Below are positions 1-5,997 of a DNA stretch of 7,967 nt, piece by piece. Origin of the DNA: DATEXQ01 sp035256745 (lineage in GTDB: Bacteria > Patescibacteriota > Microgenomatia > UBA8517); contig DATEXQ010000020.1 of NCBI GenBank assembly GCA_035256745.1, positions 1 to 7,967 on the forward strand, in the 5' to 3' direction. Below the pieces are notes generated by a model, which saw only the letters and a program-made list of their open reading frames with translations, did no database searches and was not told the origin of the DNA. Within the stretch, counting starts at the first letter, position 1; every line of letters starts with the position of its first letter. The translations under genes were made by a program, and so were the position numbers.

Positions 1-68
1 GTCATATTTTGAGCAGTACTTCCTTGAAAAAAGGATTGACCGATATCTATAGCTAATAAGTTTTCCAT
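1..68 (-). CDS. Partial CDS, N-terminus of third gene in the pilin operon
   Basis: An ATG at 68-66 opens a minus-strand frame that stays open to the window edge and gives 22 complete codons, beginning MENLLAIDIGQSFFQGS. The ATG shares its A with the TAA stop of the upstream pilin-like gene (TAATG), which implies translational coupling. A GGTGG Shine-Dalgarno-like stretch lies on the minus strand at 82-78, nine bases before the start. The fragment is too short for a family call. By position, after two pilin-like genes, it could be a third small pilin-like protein or another type IV secretion component; that is inference from context only. Confidence 0.6.
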   Translation of the reverse strand, partial: MENLLAIDIGQSFFQGSTAQNM

Positions 69-382
69 TAAAATATTCCACCAAATCCTTCAATACCCAA
101 AATTTTTCCAACAATTTGAACCAACCAGTAAGATATAAAAACTATAATAAATCCTATTAATGCATTTGTTACTTTTCCCCTTGCCTCCTGCAATGCTTTG
201 GGTTCACCACCAGAAATTATCATATGATAGCCACCATAAATAAGATAAAGCAAAAGTAAAAGTCCAGCAGCAGTAAAGATATAAGGAATAACAAAATTAA
301 TTATATCTCCCAAACTTTGACCGGCAAATTTGAAATTATTTCTGCCTTCTAAGTTATTAAAATCAATTTGTGCCAGTTTCAT
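68..382 (-). CDS. Small pilin-like membrane protein (T4SS_pilin / VirB2-TrbC-like)
   Basis: This 104-residue protein has a short polar N-terminus, a hydrophobic segment at about residues 27-50, a polar loop containing SGGEPKALQEARGK, and a second hydrophobic segment at about 72-97 ending in a Gly-rich tail. Two helices joined by a loop of the form S-G-(G/N)-(E/P)-x-x-L-x-x-(A/G) is the layout of VirB2/TrbC-like pilins, and of the T4SS_pilin family common in CPR genomes. The 187-residue protein encoded just upstream has the matching loop SSGNPDRLKAGQELLTSAI, so the two are probably paralogues. No cleavable signal peptide is evident and there are no cysteines. The start lies one base after the upstream stop, with only a weak AGG eight bases before it, so coupled translation is likely. 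The probable role is a subunit of a secretion channel or pilus; a structural membrane role cannot be excluded. Confidence 0.75.
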   Translation of the reverse strand: MKLAQIDFNNLEGRNNFKFAGQSLGDIINFVIPYIFTAAGLLLLLYLIYGGYHMIISGGEPKALQEARGKVTNALIGFIIVFISYWLVQIVGKILGIEGFGGIF

Positions 383-383
383 T

Positions 384-947
384 TTATAAACCTAAACCCG
401 GAATCTTTAAAATATCGACTCCGATTATTCTTAATATAAATACAGAAAATATCAAAAGTATTATGCCCATTATAGCGCTTGTTAAAAGTTCTTGCCCGGC
501 TTTTAATCTGTCCGGATTACCAGATGAGGTCATAATAATAAAACCGGCATAAATCATTAAAAGAAATGCAATTCCTCCAGCTATTCCTATTCCCCAGGTA
601 AGAATAAAGCCTATAAATTCATTCTGATTACCCAAGGGAATACAGCCGATTGCAGTATCAATTTTAAAGTCACTCCCCGGACAAAGAGGCTCTGCTTGGT
701 CTGACGGAAGTGTAGTGCTAATTGGAGTTGCAGAGGGTGTTGGTGTTACACAGATACAACTATTAGGACCACTATCGCATTGAGAAGTACATCGAGCATA
801 ACTATCGCCTGCGCAGAGATTATTAGCACTATCTACTATACAATCCTGTAAAAATTGTGAGCAGGTACAAGTTTGCGCGGTACTGGTCTTGGGGAATATT
901 AAAAAAAATAAAAAAATAAAAGCCGAGGACAGTAATATTTTCTTCAT
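384..947 (-). CDS. Secreted Cys-rich pilin-like protein (T4SS_pilin-like)
   Basis: I place the start at the ATG at 947-945 (187 residues). A longer frame exists from a TTG at 977, but the ATG begins a textbook signal peptide: MKK, a hydrophobic core, then TSTA before Q25, a plausible signal peptidase I site. Residues 26-66 hold eight cysteines (27, 29, 36, 45, 53, 57, 64, 66), followed by a Thr/Pro spacer (67-80). Two more cysteines (89, 102) precede a two-helix region at about 111-139 and 156-180. The inter-helix loop SSGNPDRLKAGQELLTSAI and the closing DILKIPGL are typical of T4SS_pilin proteins in CPR genomes. The even cysteine number suggests an exported, disulphide-linked domain in front of a pilin-like membrane module. 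It is the first gene of a minus-strand operon divergent from the SpoIID gene. The function of the Cys-rich domain is unknown. Confidence 0.75.
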   Translation of the reverse strand: MKKILLSSAFIFLFFLIFPKTSTAQTCTCSQFLQDCIVDSANNLCAGDSYARCTSQCDSGPNSCICVTPTPSATPISTTLPSDQAEPLCPGSDFKIDTAIGCIPLGNQNEFIGFILTWGIGIAGGIAFLLMIYAGFIIMTSSGNPDRLKAGQELLTSAIMGIILLIFSVFILRIIGVDILKIPGLGL

Positions 948-959
948 TGATTTTAGTTT

Positions 960-968
960 AACATAACA
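960..968 (-). promoter_or_regulatory. Possible extended -10 promoter of the pilin operon
   Basis: On the minus strand the sequence reads TGTTATGTT: a TG, one base, then TATGTT, which matches TATAAT at four of six positions. It ends 12 bases before the ATG at 947, so the transcript would have a leader of only a few bases. This spacing resembles the stronger TGCTATAAT sites elsewhere in the window. No convincing -35 box is seen. The call rests on position and a partial consensus match. Confidence 0.35.
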
Positions 969-992
969 GGAAACCAAGATTAAGATTCTAGT

Positions 993-1001
993 TGCTATAA
1001 T
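993..1001 (+). promoter_or_regulatory. Extended -10 promoter TGCTATAAT of the SpoIID gene
   Basis: TGCTATAAT is a perfect extended -10 (TG, one base, TATAAT). It ends nine bases before the ATG at 1011. With normal initiation 6-7 bases downstream of the -10, the mRNA would begin within about three bases of the start codon, leaving no room for a Shine-Dalgarno site, and none is present. No clear TTGACA-like -35 box lies 16-18 bases upstream. The same nine bases recur at 2762-2770 and 7098-7106. Confidence 0.75.
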
Positions 1002-1010
1002 AGAACAACG

Positions 1011-2708
1011 ATGATTTTTCTAAAATTAAAAAAAGTATTTATTTTTGTATCTGTTGTATTTGTTTTATTCATAATTCATGATTCAAAATTCTTAATTCAA
1101 GCACAGCAGTGTCCTTCAACTGATTACGATTGTCAAATAAAAGAAATTCAAAAAGAAATCGACTCTTTAACTCCAGCCCACGAAAAAAATAAAGAAGAGC
1201 TGGCCAATCTTAAAAAACAGCTAGCCAGTTTAAATACCAGAATAAAAACAATTTCCACCCAACTTAAGAACGTTGAAGCGGATATTGTTTTAAGGGAAGA
1301 AGATTTGGCTTATGCCCAGAAAATTTTTGAAGAAAAAGCCAATAAACATTATAGATTCTTAAGACTTTACGATCCCATATCACCTTTTCTTTCAGCAGAA
1401 AAAGCAGCAAACGCTTTTCAGGAAATTATTTTTCGCCAAAGAGCAATTGACGAGGATAGAAAGACAATGGAGGGCTATGTTGGTGATCTTTTAAAGCTTA
1501 AAAATGACAAAGAAACTTTGGAAAAAAACAAAATAAACCTTGCAGCTTTGCAAAAACAAGTTGACGAAAGGGCAACCTTTTTAACAGGAGAAGTGCAAAA
1601 AGTAGAAAGCTATCTAACAACCCTAACTTCAAAACAACAAGAACTTGCTGCTCTTAAAGCAGGTGGTTTTCAGACATCAGTTGGTGAAACTCCTTTAACT
1701 TTAGTACCTTGTTCCGGTGCACCGGGGTCAGGAAATTTCTGTGATCCTGGTTATAGACCTGCCTTTGCTGCATTTTCTTTTGGAGCACCCCACAGAACCG
1801 GAATGAGTCAGTATGGAGCTTACGGAAGAGCAAAATCGGGACAATCTGCCGAAACAATACTTTCTGCTTATTACCAAGGAGCAAGTTTAAGTAAAGATTA
1901 TTCGTCTCCTAATACAATCGGTGTAACAGGATATGGAAGAATATCTTTCGAGGATAATTACTTGCTGGGAATTTATGAAGTTCCCGAATCCTGGGGGGAT
2001 AACGGAGGACTTGAAGCTTTGAAAGCACAAGCTGTTGCAGCCAGATCTTATGCTTTATCTGTTACCAATAATGGTGCTGGAACAATCTGTGCCACTGAAA
2101 GCTGTCAGGTTTATAAACCTCAACTTAAAAGCGGTAAATGGGCAGAGGCGGTTAGGGTTACCCGCGGTTGGGTGATGATTAAAAACGGAAGTCCGGCTAC
2201 TACTTACTACGCATCAACATCCGGCGGTTTTACCATTTCGCAGTGGGGTTGGAGCGGAATAAAAGATACGGTAAATAGTTGGCCAGATACCGCTTATGAA
2301 AAAATAGCAGGTTCTCCCTGGTTTTATATGGGTTGGTATAAATCAAGAGGGGGTGCTTCCTGCAGTCGGACAAGTCCTTGGCTGACATCAACGGAAATGG
2401 CAGATATTTTAAATGCCTGGAAAGTTCTTTATGAAGGGGGAGGCGATGTTTCTAGAATATCTCCCGTTGACTGCTGGGGAGGAAATCCCTATTCAATAAA
2501 CGACTTGCAGTCTATAGGAGGCTTTACCAGCGTAGGTTCGGCATCGCAGGTTATCTATGGAAACGATGGTTCTACTATTTCTGTCAAATTTTCCACAAAC
2601 AAGGGAGATGTAACTATTAATGGAAGCGAATTTAAGAAAGCTTTCAATTTAAGAGCACCTGGTTATATTGGTCTTAAAAGCTCCCTTTTTAATATCGAAA
2701 AGCTCTAA
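1011..2708 (+). CDS. Exported coiled-coil protein with SpoIID/LytB domain (putative peptidoglycan lytic enzyme)
   Basis: 565 residues. Residues 1-32 are a signal peptide or membrane anchor. About 40-220 is predicted coiled coil rich in Lys, Glu, Gln and Leu, similar in style to the N-terminal regions of PcsB/CwlO/EnvC-type division proteins. From about 255 the SpoIID/LytB domain begins: FGAPHRTGMSQYGAYG (257-272), then YLLGIYEVPESW (317-328) and LEALKAQAVAARSYAL (334-349), then TTYYASTSGGFT (397-408). E323 aligns with the catalytic glutamate of SpoIID lytic transglycosylases. C360 and C365 resemble the cysteine pair reported at the zinc site of clostridial SpoIID. SpoIID enzymes cleave glycan strands lacking stem peptides. 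Nothing here points to sporulation, so a role in cell-wall remodelling at division or at an envelope-spanning machine is more likely. The coiled coil may control its activity; that is inference. Confidence 0.85.
   Translation: MIFLKLKKVFIFVSVVFVLFIIHDSKFLIQAQQCPSTDYDCQIKEIQKEIDSLTPAHEKNKEELANLKKQLASLNTRIKTISTQLKNVEADIVLREEDLAYAQKIFEEKANKHYRFLRLYDPISPFLSAEKAANAFQEIIFRQRAIDEDRKTMEGYVGDLLKLKNDKETLEKNKINLAALQKQVDERATFLTGEVQKVESYLTTLTSKQQELAALKAGGFQTSVGETPLTLVPCSGAPGSGNFCDPGYRPAFAAFSFGAPHRTGMSQYGAYGRAKSGQSAETILSAYYQGASLSKDYSSPNTIGVTGYGRISFEDNYLLGIYEVPESWGDNGGLEALKAQAVAARSYALSVTNNGAGTICATESCQVYKPQLKSGKWAEAVRVTRGWVMIKNGSPATTYYASTSGGFTISQWGWSGIKDTVNSWPDTAYEKIAGSPWFYMGWYKSRGGASCSRTSPWLTSTEMADILNAWKVLYEGGGDVSRISPVDCWGGNPYSINDLQSIGGFTSVGSASQVIYGNDGSTISVKFSTNKGDVTINGSEFKKAFNLRAPGYIGLKSSLFNIEKL
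1067..1101 (+). repeat. Five tandem degenerate heptamers (ATTCNNN)
   Basis: Five consecutive 7-base units begin ATTC: ATTCATA, ATTCATG, ATTCAAA, ATTCTTA and ATTCAAG. They lie wholly inside the coding sequence, just after the hydrophobic core of the SpoIID-protein signal peptide, and encode residues around FIIHDSKFLIQAQ. Because seven is not a multiple of three, gain or loss of one unit would shift the frame. The first four bases are invariant in all five units; the last three vary. Confidence 0.7.
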
Positions 2709-2734
2709 TCAGTTAATTAATTATTTTCTTCAGA

Positions 2735-2759
2735 TAAAATTTAGAATTCTCAAATTTTA
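2735..2759. repeat. AT-rich inverted repeat upstream of the PH-gene promoter
   Basis: TAAAATTT at 2735-2742 is the reverse complement of AAATTTTA at 2752-2759, with a 9-base centre that itself contains the palindrome AGAATTCT (2743-2750). It ends five bases before the -10 at 2765 and covers the place where a -35 box would be, so it could be an operator. It could also be the end of the SpoIID transcription unit, although no U-tract follows. In AT-rich DNA an 8-base A/T arm can arise by chance. Confidence 0.35.
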
Positions 2760-2761
2760 GG

Positions 2762-2770
2762 TGCTATAAT
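2762..2770 (+). promoter_or_regulatory. Extended -10 promoter TGCTATAAT of the PH/smpB/ssrA operon
   Basis: The sequence is the same TGCTATAAT as at 993-1001. It ends ten bases before the ATG at 2781, which predicts a transcript starting about three bases before the start codon. CACCTTAGTT between the two contains no Shine-Dalgarno sequence. It is the only strong promoter visible before the tightly packed genes that follow, so it probably drives everything through to ssrA. Confidence 0.75.
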
Positions 2771-2780
2771 CACCTTAGTT

Positions 2781-3449
2781 ATGCCGGATGTTTTTATTTC
2801 ACCCGAAGACGTTGAAAAAGAAAAATCGGAAGAGAAAAATCCGCAAAAGACTCCCAGTCAGGCAAAAGGAAGAAGTGGTCATAAAGTTCACATTCCCCTT
2901 TGGGCTTCATACGGTTATTACCCTAAAAATGTAAAGTTTATTGATCAGGAACCCGAAGAAAATGTAATTCTTTTCTTAAGGGCACACCCCATAACTAATT
3001 TAGGATGGATTTTAATAGGAGTAGTCATGATTTTTGCCCCTTTATTTTTGGGAAGTTTTCCACTTTTGGATTTTTTGCCAATAAGATTTCAAGTTGTTGC
3101 GATATTGGGTTGGTATCTGATAACCATGGTGTATATGTTTGAAAAGTTCTTAAGCTGGTTTTTTAATGTCAACATAATAACGGACAGAAGAGTTGTGGAT
3201 GTAGATTTTACCAATCTTATTTATAGAGAAATAACGGATGCAAACTTAAATAAAATCCAAGATGTAACTGTCAGCATGGGTGGAGTCTTTAGGTCTATTT
3301 TTAATTTCGGGACAATTTTGGTACAAACCGCAGGAGAGAAAAACTTTATTGATTTTATCGACATTCCCAAACCCGATATGGTTGCAGGAGTTTTAAGTGA
3401 TTTAAGGCTAGGAGAAGAACATAAAGAAAAGGTAGGTAATAAATTATGA
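2781..3449 (+). CDS. Membrane protein with bacterial PH domain (bPH_2 / DUF304-like)
   Basis: 222 residues. Residues 1-40 are charged, rich in Glu, Lys, Pro and Ser, and probably disordered. Hydrophobic segments at about 72-94 and 102-121 form a hairpin, followed by a PH-like beta domain at about 127-210. The family pattern is clear: NIITDRRVVDVD (131-142), then LIYREITDANLNKIQDVTV (146-164), then FNFGTILVQTAG (184-195), matching the 'iiTdkRvi...eiplekIqdv...fGtv.v.tag' layout of membrane-flanked DUF304/YdbS-type proteins. The biochemical role of this family is poorly known; members are thought to act at the membrane, perhaps in protein interaction or stress tolerance. The mRNA is predicted leaderless. 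The stop overlaps the next gene's start as ATGA, so translation of the pair is coupled. Confidence 0.85.
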   Translation: MPDVFISPEDVEKEKSEEKNPQKTPSQAKGRSGHKVHIPLWASYGYYPKNVKFIDQEPEENVILFLRAHPITNLGWILIGVVMIFAPLFLGSFPLLDFLPIRFQVVAILGWYLITMVYMFEKFLSWFFNVNIITDRRVVDVDFTNLIYREITDANLNKIQDVTVSMGGVFRSIFNFGTILVQTAGEKNFIDFIDIPKPDMVAGVLSDLRLGEEHKEKVGNKL

Positions 3450-3670
3450 ATCTAGACTCATTTTTAGGGATTTCTATATGGTCAATAGTAAAAATATTTG
3501 TTATGTTTGCCAATTTGATTTACATTGTTTTTGCACTAGTGATGGTTCGACAGGTTAAACTTATGACAGATACCTTAGAATTGGGTTACGAAAAGCTGAT
3601 AATAGGCTTTTCTTATGTGAATTTTACATTTGCGATATTGGTATTAATATATTCTTTCCTGACCCTTTAA
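3446..3670 (+). CDS. Small two-helix membrane protein (DUF5657-like)
   Basis: 74 residues, almost entirely two hydrophobic helices at about 10-35 and 49-72, joined by RQVKLMTDTLELGYEKLI. Small proteins of this kind, with a conserved VRQVKLM-type motif at the end of helix one, are frequent in CPR genomes and I believe they belong to DUF5657; I recall this rather than having verified it. The start overlaps the stop of the PH-domain gene (ATGA), with a GGTAGG stretch at 3431-3436 as a possible ribosome site. The next gene begins 17 bases after its stop. Function unknown. Its position suggests a partner of the PH-domain protein or of the large membrane protein that follows. Confidence 0.75.
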   Translation: MNLDSFLGISIWSIVKIFVMFANLIYIVFALVMVRQVKLMTDTLELGYEKLIIGFSYVNFTFAILVLIYSFLTL

Positions 3671-3687
3671 AACATATCGAGGCTTGT

Positions 3688-5568
3688 ATGGATTTTAATG
3701 TTGCCTCTGTAAAAATAACTGGAAATCCCGATGCCGGGGGATGGGCTCAAGTCCACGACTTTAAGCCGGAAGATGCGGAAAAACTTAGAGTAAGAGGACA
3801 TCTTTTTGCTGTCATAGCTACATCCGACGGGGAGAGGGGAATAAAAAACGTTGCAGCCGGTAGGGAAATTTTGGCCAGACTCCATGAAGAATATTTCGGT
3901 AATTTAAAAACTTCTGCTTTCTATGCTTTGAAAGATGCTATTCAGAAAGTAACAGCCGAGTTTAAAGAATTACTCGAGGAAAACATTGAGATAGCTGCGG
4001 CAGCGTATGTAGAAGGGGTTCTATATACGGCTTGCGGAGGGGGAACTCAGGCAGAAGTATTTAGAAATAATATGGTTGCAAAAATACTGTTAAGCAGTAA
4101 GGATAATGTGGTAAGCGCCTCCGGTTACCCACAGGAAATGGATGTATTTTTGTTGGGTACATCCTCGTTTTTTAAAGCTTTTACGGATGGAATAATTAGA
4201 GCGAACTTGGAAGGTGGTTCTTTAGAAAAGGCTGATGAGTCATTTGCGGGTACCATCCATTCATTACCCAACTCCGGAGATTGCGCTGTAGTTATAATTT
4301 CATTTACCAGAAATATTGGCATGCCCGTATTGGGTGTAGATAATAAAGACACAAGTAAAGCCATATTTTCTAAAATTACCTCTCTTAAACCCAGGATAAC
4401 CTATGTCTTAAAAAATTTTCGTTTTAAATTCCCCAAAAATGTATATGTAAAGAGAGAGGAATGGGAAACTGGAAGGGAGAATAATCGAAAAACAGTTTTT
4501 TCCGTAGGATTAATTTTGCTTGTACTTCTTTTTGTAAGTATCAGTTTTGGTATAAAACAAAAAAAAGATAGGGAATTTAAATCAAGCTATATAGAGAAAT
4601 TAAATGAAGCTACACACAACTTCGAGGAATCGCAAAAGTTAATAACACTTGATCCTGCACGAGCAAGGGAGTTATTGGTTGAATCAAGAAATGTGGTTAA
4701 TGACTTAATTTCAAAAGGAATTAAAGATGAAAATCTGACAAACCTTAAAACAAAAGTTGACGAGAATGAAGGAAGTATTTTAGGAGAGTACAAAGTAAAA
4801 CCAGATCTTTACCTGGACCTTACTCTTTTGAGCAATTCTTTTAAAGCAGACAAAATGGTTTCTTCCTCGGAAAATATTGCAGTTTTGGATTTAAACGCAA
4901 AAAAGGTGGTAGAAATTACCATCGAAAGTAAAAAATCAAAAGTTGTGGCTGGACCGGATATGATTAAAGATGTCAAAGATTTAGCAATTTATTCAGATAG
5001 AATTTTTATTTTAACAAGCGACGGGGTTTACGAAATTAGCGACAAAGCAAATAGGATAATTAGTAAGGATTGGGGAGAAAATATTTTTATATACGCGTAC
5101 GCGGGAAATATCTATATGCTGGACTTAAGTAGTAATTTAATTTATAGATTTCCTGGAGTTGGAACGACTTTTGGTAATAAGAACAATTGGTTGGGGGTAG
5201 GGGAAGATTACGACTTTAGTAATTTTAATTCCTGGACAATTGATGGGTCTATTTGGATAGCCAAAAAAAATGCTCAAATTTTAAGGTTTATTCAAGGGGT
5301 TAGAGAATCCTTTGAAATAAAGGGGGTGTCTCCTTCCATTAATTCGATTCAGTCAATTTATACCAACGAAGAACTTAAATATATTTATATTTTGGATAAT
5401 GATAACTCAAGAATTGTAGTTGTCGAAAAAGAAGGGGAGTTTAAAGCCCAATATTTGGATTCCATATTAAAAAATGCAAAAGTTGTAATAGCTTCGGAAA
5501 AGGAAAAGAAAATAATTTTTTTGACTGATGAAAGCAAGCTCTATAGTATTGAGATAAAGCATTTATGA
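3688..5568 (+). CDS. Membrane protein: degenerate PP2C-like domain, TM helix, coiled coil, C-terminal beta-propeller
   Basis: 626 residues. Residues 1-210 resemble a PP2C/PPM phosphatase fold: GHLFAVIATSDGERG (37-51) matches the DG motif, EIAAAAYVEGVLYTACGGGT (101-120) sits where families have a 'GDSr' strand, MDVFLLGTSSFFKAF (151-165) where they have 'lllasDGl', and GDCAVVIISF (197-206) where they have 'DnitvvvV'. D47 and perhaps D198 remain, but the Asp-Gly of the third motif is Ser-Ser (159-160), so metal-dependent catalysis looks impaired. A single TM helix at about 269-288 is followed by a charged helical stretch (295-370). Residues 375-626 are repeated beta-strand units (for example DRIFILTSDGVYEIS, GNIYMLDLSSNLIYRF, KYIYILDNDNSRIVVV) that suggest a propeller, probably outside the cell. 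A GAGG at 3679-3682 serves as ribosome site. The stop overlaps the smpB start (ATGA). A sensor or scaffold role is inference. Confidence 0.7.
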   Translation: MDFNVASVKITGNPDAGGWAQVHDFKPEDAEKLRVRGHLFAVIATSDGERGIKNVAAGREILARLHEEYFGNLKTSAFYALKDAIQKVTAEFKELLEENIEIAAAAYVEGVLYTACGGGTQAEVFRNNMVAKILLSSKDNVVSASGYPQEMDVFLLGTSSFFKAFTDGIIRANLEGGSLEKADESFAGTIHSLPNSGDCAVVIISFTRNIGMPVLGVDNKDTSKAIFSKITSLKPRITYVLKNFRFKFPKNVYVKREEWETGRENNRKTVFSVGLILLVLLFVSISFGIKQKKDREFKSSYIEKLNEATHNFEESQKLITLDPARARELLVESRNVVNDLISKGIKDENLTNLKTKVDENEGSILGEYKVKPDLYLDLTLLSNSFKADKMVSSSENIAVLDLNAKKVVEITIESKKSKVVAGPDMIKDVKDLAIYSDRIFILTSDGVYEISDKANRIISKDWGENIFIYAYAGNIYMLDLSSNLIYRFPGVGTTFGNKNNWLGVGEDYDFSNFNSWTIDGSIWIAKKNAQILRFIQGVRESFEIKGVSPSINSIQSIYTNEELKYIYILDNDNSRIVVVEKEGEFKAQYLDSILKNAKVVIASEKEKKIIFLTDESKLYSIEIKHL

Positions 5569-5993
5569 AGATAGTCAATAAAAAAGCAAAATTTAACTAT
5601 AGACTGATTGAAAGTTTTGAGGCAGGCATTCAACTTACGGGGGACGAAATTAAGTCGATAAGGCAAGGATTCCTGGATTTAAGCAATTCCTATGCAAAGG
5701 TCATTAATAATGAAGCTTATTTGATTAATGCGAATATACCCATTGTGGGTAGAAGTAAAAATCAAACCAGGTCAAGAAAGCTTCTTCTTCATAAAGACGA
5801 GATAATTTCAATAGAATCTAAAATCAAGGCGAAAAAGTTGACGCTTGTGCCTGTTTCGCTGTATACTAAGGGTCGCTTAATCAAGGTTAGATTATCCTTG
5901 GCTAAAGCAAAAAGAGAGTACGAGAAGAAGGAAGCTATAAAAAGGAAAGATATTGAAAGGGAAATAGAACAAGAGCTTAAAAACAGGTATTAG
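5565..5993 (+). CDS. smpB: SsrA-binding protein SmpB
   Basis: SmpB binds the tRNA-like domain of tmRNA, brings it to stalled ribosomes and mimics the missing anticodon arm. The 142 residues keep the diagnostic motifs: FEAGIQLTGDEIKSIRQG (18-35), DLSNSYAKV (38-46), RKLLLHKDEI (71-80), LTLVPVSLYTKGRLIKV (102-118, start approximate) and the basic C-terminal helix. Two differences stand out. The central loop before RKLLLHK (PIVGRSKNQTRS) is shorter than usual and lacks the common 'YxxGN...(N/H)(Y/H)(D/E)P' stretch. The normally conserved DKR at the base of the C-terminal tail reads EKK (120-122), and the tail is short. The start overlaps the upstream stop (ATGA) and has only a weak upstream GAG, so translation is probably coupled. 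ssrA begins 4 bases after its stop, which strongly supports the assignment. Confidence 0.95.
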   Translation: MKIVNKKAKFNYRLIESFEAGIQLTGDEIKSIRQGFLDLSNSYAKVINNEAYLINANIPIVGRSKNQTRSRKLLLHKDEIISIESKIKAKKLTLVPVSLYTKGRLIKVRLSLAKAKREYEKKEAIKRKDIEREIEQELKNRY

Positions 5994-5997
5994 TAAT

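Noticed and set aside
370..552. Plus-strand frame opposite the pilin-like genes
   Set aside because: It is antisense to two pilin-like genes with clear paired TM signatures and coupled stops and starts.
948..977. N-terminal extension of the Cys-rich pilin-like gene from a TTG start at 977
   Set aside because: The added ten residues would precede a perfect signal peptide beginning MKK at 947 and would overlap the likely -10 at 960-968.
1067..1101. CRISPR-like or direct-repeat array
   Set aside because: The units are seven bases, contiguous, without spacers, and inside a coding sequence.
1654..1884. Minus-strand open frame inside the SpoIID gene
   Set aside because: It is antisense to a conserved catalytic domain, with no ribosome site or recognisable protein.
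3447..5568. Alternative genetic code with TGA as Gly, as in some CPR lineages
   Set aside because: TGA ends the PH-domain gene and the propeller gene exactly at ATGA overlaps with real downstream genes, so it is a stop here.
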